The notes beneath the pieces are model-generated. The model did no database searches, was not told where the DNA came from, and was given only the letters and a program-made list of their open reading frames with translations. The translations under genes were made by a program, and so were the position numbers. A stretch of DNA of 64,000 nucleotides from Bacteroidota bacterium (GTDB taxonomy: Bacteria; Bacteroidota; Bacteroidia; Chitinophagales; Chitinophagaceae), in contig JAKQGX010000042.1 in assembly GCA_029573235.1 (NCBI GenBank), positions 51,946 to 115,945 on the forward strand, read 5' to 3'. Every line of letters begins with the position of its first letter. The stretch's first letter is position 1. Positions 1-7,322 of the stretch are shown here, piece after piece.

Positions 1-1
1 A

Positions 2-1852
2 GGATTGAGCAAAACTTCGCAACAATCCAAAGAACTGCGTAATGATATCAAAGAACTTCAAAGCAAATTATTGCAAAGCGATAAGATGGATTGGGAGCGC
101 CAACAATCCTTGCAAGAGATGATGACGAAACAACTGGAGTTAAAGCAATATCTAGAGCAAATAAAAAAACGTTTCGATGAGCAAGTGCAGCAAAGCAAGC
201 AAAAAGAACATAGTGAAGACCTACAGGATAAACAACAAGAATTGCAAAAGCAGCTAGACCATATGCTCAGCAAAGAGCTGCAAGAAATGATGAAGAAATT
301 GGAAGAGATGATGGCTAAGCTGAATAAAGACAATGCACTGCAACAGATGAAAGAAATGGAACAGCAAAACAAGCTGTTCCAAATGGACTTGGATCGCATG
401 AAAGAATTGATGAAGAAGTTGGAAATGCAAATGCGTATGGAAGACCTTGCAGAAAAAGCCACCCAATTAGCCGCCAAACAAGATGCACTTCAAAAAGAAA
501 CTACAGAACAAAAGAAGTCCAATGAAGCACTAGGCAAAGAACAACAAGAACTGAAAAAGCAATTGGATGAGATGATGAAAAAGGATATGGGCGCTATGAA
601 GGAGCTAAACCAACAAATGAAGCAAGAGCAAGACCTAAACGATATACAACAGTCCGGAAATGATGCACAACAAAACATGCAAGAGAGTGGCGAACAATTA
701 GGACAAAACCAAAATGGGAAAGCAGGTCAAAAACAAAGTCAAGCCAGTAAAAACCTTCAAGAGATGGCAAGCGCTTTGAAAAAAGCCGCTTCCGGCAATA
801 GTATGGAGCAAATTGAACTGGACATAAAAGCCGTTCGCCAAATACTAACCAACCTGATGCGCCTGTCATTTGACCAAGAATCGCTTATGAGTGCAGTACG
901 TACGACCTCGCCCGCCACACAAACTTATTTATTGAATGTTCGAGAGCAAAACAGGTTGTACCATAATGCACACATGATTAAGGATAGCCTTTTCTCTTTG
1001 AGCAAACGACTCTTCAAATTGGCACCCACCATCAACAAAGAAACCAGTGAGCTGGAGAAAAATTTACAATTGTCTAAAGATGCGTTAGAAGGAAGGCGAA
1101 TTGCAGAAGCCGCGACCAAGCAACAATATGTGATGATGCGTACCAACAACTTAGCCCTGATGCTCAACGAAACCCTTGCCAACCTGTTGCAAATGCAAAG
1201 CCAGCAAATGAAAGAGGGAGAGAAACAAGGAAGTTGCCAAAAGCCGGGTGGTAAAACGCCAAAGCCCGGTGCCGGTAAACAAATGAGTGATATCATCACA
1301 CAACAACAAGACCTAGGCAATGCCATGCAACAAATGAAAGATGCCCAAGAAAAACGACAAGGCACGCAAGGACAAAAACAAGGTCAACAGCAGCAACCCG
1401 GTGGCGAAGAGTATGGCAATGCCGAACAACTAGCCCGAATGGCAGCACAGCAGGCAGCCCTGCGAAAACAACTGCAAGACCTACAAAGTCTATTGAACAG
1501 CAAAGGCTTGGGTAATGCCAAAGAGTTGCGTGACATTCAGAATAATATGGATAAAAACGAAACAGACTTGGTGAACCGACGCTTGAGCAGTGAGCTTCTA
1601 TTACGTCAGAAGGAAATCCTCACTCGTTTGTTAGAAACTGAAAAAGCATTACGCGAACAAGAACAAGATGATAAGCGCTCTTCAAAAAATCCGACAGATA
1701 TATTGCGTAGCGCACCACCAGAGCTGCAACGATACTTGCAATCATCCCAAAACCTAATGGACGTATACAAAACCATACCGCCACAACTACGACCCTACTA
1801 CAAAGAGATGGTCAACCATTACTATAAAAACCTTGGCGTATCTACTAAGTAG
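2..1852 (+). CDS. DUF4175-like coiled-coil protein, C-terminal part (5' end outside window)
   Basis: The reading frame is open to the window edge, so the TTG at base 5 is probably not the start and the gene begins upstream. The visible 615 residues are extremely rich in Gln, Lys, Met and Glu and form long heptad-like coiled coils (about 1-270 and 450-560), with a more ordinary conserved stretch near 270-400 and a C-terminal segment ending PYYKEMVNHYYKNLG. This pattern matches the C-terminal half of the large DUF4175 proteins common in Bacteroidota, which normally begin with membrane helices that would lie outside this window. Function is not established; the membrane-anchored coiled-coil design is a family inference. 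Downstream is a 321-bp gap, so it probably ends its transcript. Confidence 0.75.
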   Translation, partial: GLSKTSQQSKELRNDIKELQSKLLQSDKMDWERQQSLQEMMTKQLELKQYLEQIKKRFDEQVQQSKQKEHSEDLQDKQQELQKQLDHMLSKELQEMMKKLEEMMAKLNKDNALQQMKEMEQQNKLFQMDLDRMKELMKKLEMQMRMEDLAEKATQLAAKQDALQKETTEQKKSNEALGKEQQELKKQLDEMMKKDMGAMKELNQQMKQEQDLNDIQQSGNDAQQNMQESGEQLGQNQNGKAGQKQSQASKNLQEMASALKKAASGNSMEQIELDIKAVRQILTNLMRLSFDQESLMSAVRTTSPATQTYLLNVREQNRLYHNAHMIKDSLFSLSKRLFKLAPTINKETSELEKNLQLSKDALEGRRIAEAATKQQYVMMRTNNLALMLNETLANLLQMQSQQMKEGEKQGSCQKPGGKTPKPGAGKQMSDIITQQQDLGNAMQQMKDAQEKRQGTQGQKQGQQQQPGGEEYGNAEQLARMAAQQAALRKQLQDLQSLLNSKGLGNAKELRDIQNNMDKNETDLVNRRLSSELLLRQKEILTRLLETEKALREQEQDDKRSSKNPTDILRSAPPELQRYLQSSQNLMDVYKTIPPQLRPYYKEMVNHYYKNLGVSTK

Positions 1853-2173
1853 CTCCATTATTTTCTGCTTCGGTATTTTTACTAGTAAACATATTGGATG
1901 AAATAGCCATACTATTCTTCATCCTGCATATACTCGGCCTCAACCCAACGAAATACTTTTTAGAACTGTCTATACACTAATGAGAATTATTGTGTTTTAA
2001 AATTGCTATAATATTCGACTGTCTTTAATGAAAGTTGTTTTGAATAAAGTCATAAAGCACACTATTAACCAGGTGTTTACATGATAGTATGATTTTTGTC
2101 AATGTACTTGTTTTTCTAAAATAGAATTACTACTTTTCATAATAATATTGTTCACCTTTTAAATTGACACCTT
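1853..2173. other. AT-rich intergenic gap, nothing recognised
   Basis: No ORF, strong hairpin or clear TAnnTTTG box was seen here. It presumably carries the promoter of the small membrane protein gene that follows, but I cannot place it. Confidence 0.5.
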
Positions 2174-2647
2174 ATGATTTTCAGTCGTACGTACCGCTAC
2201 CAATCTACTTTGCCCATTCAAGAAATCAAGAATAAGTTGATTGGGAAACACATTAAAACACATCATTTAGACTTTGAAATATCCGAAAAGAATGGGGTAT
2301 TACGTATTATTCCGCATGCCGAAAATACGGAAGGGGTACAAACCCTCCCCATTACCCATGTTAATATGAATAATAAGGGTAATACTACCGGTTTAAAGAT
2401 TAGTTCAAAGATGCGCCGCATTGACTCCGGAGGTCCTTACTTGATAGCTATTTTCAGCTCCTTTATGATTATTGCTGCAGCTATGTTTTATTTTTTAGGT
2501 GGTCCCGAACATGTACAATATGCCATTGCATTGGGTGCCATTGGACTTTTTATCCTCGTTGCATTTTGGTTGAAAATGGAAAAAGGATATTTCGATTATG
2601 TTCGTAAAATAAGGGACTACGTAAAAGCCGAAACAGCTGCAAAGTAA
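2174..2647 (+). CDS. Small two-helix membrane protein of unknown function
   Basis: A 157-residue protein that I do not recognise. The N-terminal ~85 residues are soluble and mixed alpha/beta in character, starting MIFSRTYRYQSTLP. Two hydrophobic helices follow (about 89-110 and 114-134), and a basic C-terminal tail (KMEKGYFDYVRKIRDYVK) ends it, so it is probably an inner-membrane protein with both ends on the same side. It stands alone: a 321-bp gap upstream and a strong terminator 38 bp after the stop make it monocistronic. The soluble domain could be a PH-like or small sensory domain, but that is a guess. Confidence 0.7.
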   Translation: MIFSRTYRYQSTLPIQEIKNKLIGKHIKTHHLDFEISEKNGVLRIIPHAENTEGVQTLPITHVNMNNKGNTTGLKISSKMRRIDSGGPYLIAIFSSFMIIAAAMFYFLGGPEHVQYAIALGAIGLFILVAFWLKMEKGYFDYVRKIRDYVKAETAAK

Positions 2648-2684
2648 GGCCAAAGAAGAAGTAAGGGTATGTCATTTATAGATA

Positions 2685-2715
2685 ACGGAGCCGTATCACG
2701 GCTCCGTATTTTTTT
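2685..2715 (+). terminator. Rho-independent terminator
   Basis: Perfect 9-bp stem ACGGAGCCG / CGGCTCCGT with a 5-nt loop (TATCA), followed by a run of seven T. It closes the small membrane protein gene. Confidence 0.9.
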
Positions 2716-3000
2716 AGGTAGTAGTTTATCCTCATTGGCATAGATATGGAAGCGTAGTTACCCCATTTTTTGTCCTAATAGTCTATGATGCTTCAGGGTT
2801 GTTATTCTTTTTTGATGAAGCATTATTGGCAGAAATCTGCCCGTTGTTATTTTATCAATGATAGAAATTTCGCAACCCAAACGAACTTCTCTGCTGTTTT
2901 TTGGGCAGGGTTGTTTTTTCTGGTTGTCCATAAGCGACCAACGTTTGTTTAATTTTTGGTCAACCTATTTTAGGACGAGGCATTCAATAGGGTGACCGAT
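2716..3000. other. Gene-free spacer with small inverted repeats
   Basis: No convincing ORF. An 8-bp inverted repeat ATGCTTCA (2788-2795) / TGAAGCAT (2816-2823) and a short GGCAGA/CTGCC-like hairpin follow it. CAGGGTTGTT occurs twice, about 100 bp apart. It lies directly outside the attC-like element and could be the remnant of another cassette or of mobile DNA, but nothing here is recognisable. Confidence 0.4.
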
Positions 3001-3125
3001 AACGGATAGCAAATTGGCGAGGGAGCGGCATTTTAGCACTGAAGTTGAATAGAATTACAATAGTTCAACTTTGCACATAAGTTCAATCGAAGCCGTTCAC
3101 CCGCTCTCTTGCCAATTTGTTTGTT
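3001..3125 (-). repeat. attC-like imperfect inverted repeat at the end of a TA cassette
   Basis: Two 19-nt arms, 3010-3028 and 3101-3119, are reverse complements with only two mismatches (both G/A transitions). They enclose about 70 nt holding a second, inner 8-bp palindrome, AAGTTGAA / TTCAACTT (3042-3049 / 3064-3071). Read on the minus strand, the element begins with AAC and ends with GTT just outside the arms, as integron attC recombination sites do. It sits immediately after the antitoxin stop. The attC reading is inference: the core triplets and fold fit, but the full RYYYAAC/GTTRRRY consensus does not, and no integrase is in the window. Confidence 0.5.
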
Positions 3126-3136
3126 GGCTGTAGGCG
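3123..3136 (+). repeat. Cassette boundary motif, left copy
   Basis: GTTGGCTGTAGGCG. Its inverted partner at 3869-3882 reads GTTAGCTGTAAGCG on the minus strand, matching at 12 of 14 positions. The two copies face each other across the toxin-antitoxin pair. Confidence 0.6.
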
Positions 3137-3139
3137 TTT

Positions 3140-3445
3140 TTATCCGAACATTAAATTCACTCTTTTCCCTAATCCAAATTCAAATATTCTGTATAAAGTT
3201 GAAAGTTGAATGTCGCATTTTCCATTTTCAAGTCTAGAAATATAACTCTTTTTAGTCCCAACTTTTTCTGCAAGTTGTTCTTGGGTCATATTGGCTTCTT
3301 TCCTTGCTGCTTTCAACATTTCACTAATCACAAAATACTGTGCCCTTTCTTCAAAGTCGTCACGTTTTTCAGTTCCAATTTTTCCATATTTAATGTCTAA
3401 TAACTCATCAAAGTTTTTAGCATTTCTTATTTTTTCTTTATTCAT
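3140..3445 (-). CDS. XRE-family antitoxin (HigA-like)
   Basis: A 101-residue protein with a helix-turn-helix at about 47-80 (MTQEQLAEKVGTKKSYISRL), the classic XRE/Cro-type DNA-binding motif, preceded by a charged N-terminal region. It overlaps the end of the toxin gene by 4 nt (ATGA), so the pair is translationally coupled in the toxin-first order typical of higBA modules. By family knowledge it should neutralise the toxin by direct binding and repress the shared promoter. Stop codon lies next to the attC-like repeat. Symbol left blank because higA names are used loosely. Confidence 0.85.
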   Translation of the reverse strand: MNKEKIRNAKNFDELLDIKYGKIGTEKRDDFEERAQYFVISEMLKAARKEANMTQEQLAEKVGTKKSYISRLENGKCDIQLSTLYRIFEFGLGKRVNLMFG

Positions 3446-3792
3446 TTCTTTTGCTTTTTTGAGTTAAAATATTCGTCTTTCAGTTTCAATGCCAACTCGA
3501 TTTCATTTTTCGGTGTTTTCTGAGTTTTCTTTTGAAAGCCATTAAACAAAACCACTAAATTACCTTTGTCAAAACAGCAAAATATTCGGTAAATGTTGCT
3601 TTCAAATTCAATTCTTTTTTCATAAAGTCCGTCAGTTCCTGTCAAATGGTCGAGGAATTTTTTCGGAACATTTTGTACCGTTCTTAAAATCTTAAAAACA
3701 TATTCAATTTTCTCTTGAACTTTTCCCGATAACTCCAAATAGAAGTCGGTAAAATAATGTTCGTGAAAAATGATTTGTCTTTGAGTTTTCAT
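3442..3792 (-). CDS. RelE/HigB-type toxin (Gp49-like, DUF891)
   Basis: A 116-residue basic protein with the layout of the phage Gp49-like/HigB toxins of the RelE superfamily: an N-terminal helical part and a C-terminal beta core with YRIFCCFDKGNLVVLFNGF followed by a K-rich helix (KKTQKTPKNEIELALKLKDEY). Relatives are ribosome-dependent mRNA endonucleases, so it probably cuts mRNA when the antitoxin is lost. It is first in the two-gene operon; a good promoter sits so close to the ATG that the transcript may be leaderless. The A+T-rich codon use differs from the housekeeping neighbours, which fits recent acquisition. Confidence 0.85.
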   Translation of the reverse strand: MKTQRQIIFHEHYFTDFYLELSGKVQEKIEYVFKILRTVQNVPKKFLDHLTGTDGLYEKRIEFESNIYRIFCCFDKGNLVVLFNGFQKKTQKTPKNEIELALKLKDEYFNSKKQKK

Positions 3793-3796
3793 CTCA

Positions 3797-3828
3797 CAAA
3801 GTTAACTCAAAAGTTATCAATGTGCAAA
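3797..3828 (-). promoter_or_regulatory. Promoter and likely operator of the TA pair
   Basis: On the minus strand TTTG (3825-3828) is followed after exactly 20 nt by TAACTTTG (3797-3804), a full match to the Bacteroidota -33 TTTG / -7 TAnnTTTG promoter. The -7 box ends 4 nt before the ATG, so transcription should start at or next to the start codon. AAAGTTAACT and AAAAGTTATC on the plus strand are near repeats 11 nt apart and could be antitoxin operators. Confidence 0.7.
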
Positions 3829-3868
3829 TATTTTTTTTTGCTTTCCCTTTTTAGTTTCTGGTTCGATA

Positions 3869-3882
3869 CGCTTACAGCTAAC
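3869..3882 (-). repeat. Cassette boundary motif, right copy
   Basis: Minus strand GTTAGCTGTAAGCG; see the left copy at 3123-3136. No long inverted-repeat arms flank this copy, so it looks like an insertion junction and not a second complete element. Confidence 0.55.
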
Positions 3883-4109
3883 GCGTAAATATACGCAAGT
3901 AACCTAATCGTTAAAAAACATACGCATTATTATCTGTAACGAATTTAAATACCTCAATGCTATAGAAAGGGCGCAGCAAAAAAATGAAATCCTATGATTT
4001 ACGTAGGCAATATGCATATATGCCGGATCGTATCAATTCTGTATTAAAGAGGCTGACCGCGTAAATACAGATTGTTGGGGGAGCTATGTTTACAACCGGC
4101 AAGCCGTTA
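3883..4109. other. Spacer between TA cassette and darA
   Basis: Begins with a small palindrome GCGTAAATATACGC and otherwise holds no ORF or terminator that I can support. Together with the TA promoter region it makes a gap of just over 300 bp. Confidence 0.4.
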
Positions 4110-5051
4110 TTATATTCTTCCGGCTTCGTAGTTAACGTCTTTGAAGTAGGCTACATCCTTCAGCAGTTTCTTTTTGTGCAATTGCAACTTAATAAACGCT
4201 GATATAGCGCTGATGGGAGAAAGGATGAAGATGCCCACAATTAATAGTCGCTTAAATAGTCGCACCCTCGGTCTGCGCGCAGGGTTTCCTGCTTCCCCTT
4301 TTTCTCTAATGTACTTGCTCCAGAATCTAAAATTTTTGATGGCTCTTTGTTCGAGTAATATTAAGCCGGGGTTCAAGATGATGGCATCATTGCGGAGCAA
4401 CTGTTCATGCAACGCATCCCACTGTAGTGTCGAAAGGCTGTCGAATAAGGGAGTACTAAAACGACTCGCCGCTTTTATATCTTCGTCTTGCACACCGGCA
4501 GCGGGCAGCCAACGTCCGGCTTCTTTTTGCCCGGTAAAGGTCCAACGGATAACGGTAAGGGTAGAGATAATATTGGTATGACGGTCAAAGAGGCAAATAT
4601 TACCTACTAAAGTTGCGCCTTGTGCTTGTATATAGGCTTTTACTTTTTCTTGTGCATGCAGCCACATATTCCTGCTGCCAATGACCGTTAGCACGCGGTT
4701 CCCTTTTAATATGCGGGCATCATCACTTTGTAAAAATGCGGTAATGGGTTGTGACGGGTTTAAAAACCATGGCTGATAGCCCAATACAATCAAGTCATAC
4801 GTATTTTGAAATAGGTGCTTGGGTAACGGCTTGATAGGTGATGGCAAATGCTCTACGGTTTCGGGCATGGTGTCAAAAAAGACATCCGGTGTCCAGGGAA
4901 AAGGGAAGGGTTTTTCCGGAGTGATGGCTACCCAATCCACAATTGTGTCGGTAGCAAACCGTGTATCGCTGAGAACGCTATCGAGAATGTCCTTTAGCTG
5001 TCCGCTTTGGGTGAAGTATAAAACGAGTACGCGGGGTTTGTCCTGTGTCAT
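4110..5051 (-). CDS. darA: DarA-like dialkylresorcinol condensing enzyme (aromatase)
   Basis: A 313-residue protein with an N-terminal flavodoxin-like fold: LVLYFTQSGQLKDI at about 10-23 fits an FMN phosphate-binding loop, and the second strand (LIVLGYQPWFLNPSQP) also suits the fold. Near the C-terminus a hydrophobic helix (LLIVGIFILSPISAISAFI) suggests membrane attachment. It matches the family annotated as dialkylresorcinol condensing enzyme DarA, which in known dar pathways oxidises the cyclohexanedione made by DarB to the resorcinol of flexirubin-type pigments. It lies 5 bp after darB in the same operon. No DarC acyl carrier protein or other flexirubin genes are in the window, so product identity is inferred. 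Confidence 0.8.
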   Translation of the reverse strand: MTQDKPRVLVLYFTQSGQLKDILDSVLSDTRFATDTIVDWVAITPEKPFPFPWTPDVFFDTMPETVEHLPSPIKPLPKHLFQNTYDLIVLGYQPWFLNPSQPITAFLQSDDARILKGNRVLTVIGSRNMWLHAQEKVKAYIQAQGATLVGNICLFDRHTNIISTLTVIRWTFTGQKEAGRWLPAAGVQDEDIKAASRFSTPLFDSLSTLQWDALHEQLLRNDAIILNPGLILLEQRAIKNFRFWSKYIREKGEAGNPARRPRVRLFKRLLIVGIFILSPISAISAFIKLQLHKKKLLKDVAYFKDVNYEAGRI

Positions 5052-5056
5052 AAGGC

Positions 5057-6193
5057 TTATACTACGGTAAGGTACATATACGCATACGAAAAGCGGGCAC
5101 TTTCGGGTACCATTACTAATATGCGATCTCCTTTTTTAGCTTTTCCGGAATTGAGCAATTCTTCCAGCATAAAATATGCGGAGGCACTACCTACATTCCC
5201 TACTTTGTGCAGGTTATAAAACCATTTCTCAAAAGGGATATCTAAGCCAATGTTTTTATGGTATTCGTAAATCTGAGCCTTGAAAAACTCACTAGACATA
5301 TGAGGCAAGTAGTAGTCAACCATATCTGCCGTCAGCCCGTGTTTGTCCATTAATTCTTTTAAAAACACACCACCCTTTGGTACAATGTGCTCTGCCAACA
5401 GTCGGGTATCTTGCTTGATGGAGAAAACGCTTTCATTTGTCCAATCGATGGTATCATGGTCATTCCACCCGGTAAGGGAAGCATCCTCATTTTTGGTAGC
5501 TCCGGCATACATGCAGGTTTCTAGCTCATTGGCAAAAGACGTTATTTCCAACCATTCAATTTTATACGACAATCCGTTATTGTTGGGTTGCGATTGAATG
5601 AGAGCCGCTGCAGCGCCGTCGCTCAACATCCATCTAAGAAAATCTTTTTCAAAAGCGATATATCCGTTGTTTTCTAATTCAGATAGGTTTTCGGCTTCGG
5701 GCTGAAAGCGGGAAGCATGCATCCATGTACTCATTTTTTCGGAGCCACAGCCAATAGCCGTTTCCGCCATTCCGGAAGCAATGGACATATAGGCATATTT
5801 TAATGCTTGCATACTACTGCAGCAAGTGCCCATAGCGGAGATAATTTCTAAACGATTGGAGCTGCCCAAGGCACCATGTACCATCGAGCCATGAGACGGC
5901 ACCACCTGCTCCGGAGAGCTGGTGCCAACTGCTAATATTTCTGCTTTTTCCAGTGGTAGATTCTCATCAAACAACCCTTTGATAGCAAGGGCAGCCATCT
6001 CTACATTAGTATGCGTACTCTTTCCGTCACGAAGGGCATAGTATCTGGTTTTAATACCGTTATTTCTTAATACAATGGCACGCGCCTTAGATGGTTTGCC
6101 ATTTATTTTTCCGAGTATCGTCTCCATTTCATCATTGCTCACCGGTTCATTCGGTAAAAACTTGGAAAGGCGGGTAATAAATACAGGTCTCAC
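5057..6193 (-). CDS. darB: DarB-like ketosynthase (KAS III fold)
   Basis: A 378-residue thiolase-fold condensing enzyme. The Cys-His-Asn triad is visible: C124/C125 in MGTCCSSMQ, H298 in YLPHMSSEFF and N333 in KVGNVGSAS. These motifs are closer to DarB-type ketosynthases than to FabH, which has ACTG around its Cys. In the known route DarB joins two beta-ketoacyl thioesters into a cyclohexanedione, the substrate of DarA. It is first in a two-gene minus-strand operon with its own -7 box 26 bp upstream. FabH-like fatty-acid initiation is the alternative; the tight link to darA argues against it. Confidence 0.82.
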   Translation of the reverse strand: MRPVFITRLSKFLPNEPVSNDEMETILGKINGKPSKARAIVLRNNGIKTRYYALRDGKSTHTNVEMAALAIKGLFDENLPLEKAEILAVGTSSPEQVVPSHGSMVHGALGSSNRLEIISAMGTCCSSMQALKYAYMSIASGMAETAIGCGSEKMSTWMHASRFQPEAENLSELENNGYIAFEKDFLRWMLSDGAAAALIQSQPNNNGLSYKIEWLEITSFANELETCMYAGATKNEDASLTGWNDHDTIDWTNESVFSIKQDTRLLAEHIVPKGGVFLKELMDKHGLTADMVDYYLPHMSSEFFKAQIYEYHKNIGLDIPFEKWFYNLHKVGNVGSASAYFMLEELLNSGKAKKGDRILVMVPESARFSYAYMYLTVV

Positions 6194-6218
6194 AATAACA
6201 AATAATATTTGGGGAGGT

Positions 6219-6226
6219 CAAAGATA
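6219..6226 (-). promoter_or_regulatory. -7 box of the darBA operon
   Basis: Minus strand TATCTTTG, full match to TAnnTTTG, with TTTA 18 nt further upstream as a weak -33 element. The predicted leader is about 20 nt. Confidence 0.55.
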
Positions 6227-6468
6227 GTCATTCTAAAAAAATAGTAAAGAATGTATAAGATTATTTCGACTACTATCCACTTTTGTACATTGGTAGGCTG
6301 AAGTTACAAAGTACTTGTGTATAGATGTTTTTAATAGAAAAAGGGTAGGTATTATACTATGAAAGGAGCATGCTTCGCATCTATATTGTTGCTTAATATT
6401 ATTGGTTTTCATTGTATTGTAACAATCATAGAATATTTTTCAATTTTCTTTTCTCATTTTTAAATTAT
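6227..6468. other. Spacer upstream of rpmI
   Basis: Divergent region between darB and rpmI. A 34-codon hydrophobic ORF (6359-6463, plus) exists but has no support. Neither infC nor thrS, often found upstream of rpmI, is present. Confidence 0.5.
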
Positions 6469-6491
6469 TACCCTACCTTTGCCATCCCAAA
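6469..6491 (+). promoter_or_regulatory. rpmI-rplT promoter with extended conserved block
   Basis: TACCTTTG at 6474-6481 is a full TAnnTTTG box. The 23 bases around it match the rpsF promoter (59105-59127) at 20 positions, all three differences being transitions. It lies inside the longer track ORF, which fixes the rpmI start at 6502. Confidence 0.75.
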
Positions 6492-6501
6492 TTTTGAGAT
6501 A

Positions 6502-6699
6502 ATGCCAAAGTTGAAGACGCATTCCCGTGCTAAAAAAACATTTAAAGTTACCGGTACCGGTAAAATTCGTAGATATAAAGCTTTCAAAAGCCACTTATTA
6601 ACCAAGAAGTCTACTAAACGCAAACGTCATTTACGTCAAAGCGCTTACGTTCATCCTTCTAACGAAGCATTAGTGAAGCGTATGCTTTGTATGCGTTAA
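6502..6699 (+). CDS. rpmI: Ribosomal protein L35 (bL35)
   Basis: A 65-residue, very basic protein starting [20 protein letters not shown], the standard L35 opening, with the family's usual length. It binds 23S rRNA in the large subunit. The track ORF begins 90 bp earlier at 6412, but those residues are hydrophobic and unrelated to L35, and the -7 box at 6474 lies inside them, so the ATG at 6502 is used. It is followed after 41 bp by rplT in one operon. infC, commonly the first gene of this operon, is absent, so L35 leads its own transcript with a leader of about 15 nt. Confidence 0.97.
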   Translation: MPKLKTHSRAKKTFKVTGTGKIRRYKAFKSHLLTKKSTKRKRHLRQSAYVHPSNEALVKRMLCMR

Positions 6700-6740
6700 T
6701 TTATTCCTTTATTATTTTGACTTTTTAATAATACCAAGAT

Positions 6741-7085
6741 ATGCCACGTTCAGTAAATGCGGTTGCATCGCATAGAAGAAGAAAGAAAATATTGAAGCAA
6801 GCCAAAGGCTTCTACGGCAAACGTAAAAATGTATATACCGTAGCCAAAAACGTTGTTGAAAAAGGTTTAGGCTATAAATATGTAGGTCGTAAACTTAAGA
6901 AACGCGACTACCGCAGTTTGTGGATAGCTCGTATCAATGCTGCTTGTCGCGAAGAAGGCATTAGCTACTCTCAGTTTATGGGCAAACTAGCGGCTAAGAA
7001 CATTGACCTTAATCGCAAAGTACTTGCTGACTTAGCCATGAATGAACCAGTTTCATTCAAAGCATTAGTAGCAGAAGTAAAGTAA
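6741..7085 (+). CDS. rplT: Ribosomal protein L20 (bL20)
   Basis: A 114-residue basic protein with the L20 signature: [20 protein letters not shown] at the start, then [13 protein letters not shown] and [20 protein letters not shown]20 is an early large-subunit assembly protein that binds 23S rRNA. In several bacteria it represses its own operon by binding a leader, but the leader here is too short for a large structure of that kind. It is the last gene of the rpmI-rplT operon, with a hairpin terminator 25 bp after the stop. Confidence 0.97.
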   Translation: MPRSVNAVASHRRRKKILKQAKGFYGKRKNVYTVAKNVVEKGLGYKYVGRKLKKRDYRSLWIARINAACREEGISYSQFMGKLAAKNIDLNRKVLADLAMNEPVSFKALVAEVK

Positions 7086-7109
7086 TCCTTCCATACTAAA
7101 ATTTTTAGG

Positions 7110-7145
7110 TAGCCGCTATTCTGTCGAGTAGCGGCTATTCTTGTA
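7110..7145 (+). terminator. Terminator hairpin after rplT
   Basis: Perfect 9-bp stem TAGCCGCTA / TAGCGGCTA (7110-7118 / 7129-7137) with a 10-nt loop. The T tract is broken (TTCTTGTATTCT), so efficiency is uncertain. Confidence 0.6.
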
Positions 7146-7322
7146 TTCTACCATATTTATCGCTTCCCTATTTTTTAGCGATAATATTTCGTAGCATGTT
7201 TTAGCAAATACAATTTTTTCTTGGGAAGGAGCGGTTCGGAGATGGTAATGAATGAACGAAATAAATACGTTCCAGTGTCTTTGTATGAAAATAGACCAAC
7301 GCGAAGGGATTGCCTCTTTACA

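Noticed and set aside
58-477. 139-residue minus-strand ORF opposite the coiled-coil gene
   Set aside because: Ser/Cys/Phe-rich product of the reverse strand of Gln/Lys codons, a typical shadow.
6359-6463. 34-codon hydrophobic ORF upstream of rpmI
   Set aside because: AT-rich by composition, overlaps the approach to the rpmI promoter, no ribosome-binding or conservation evidence.
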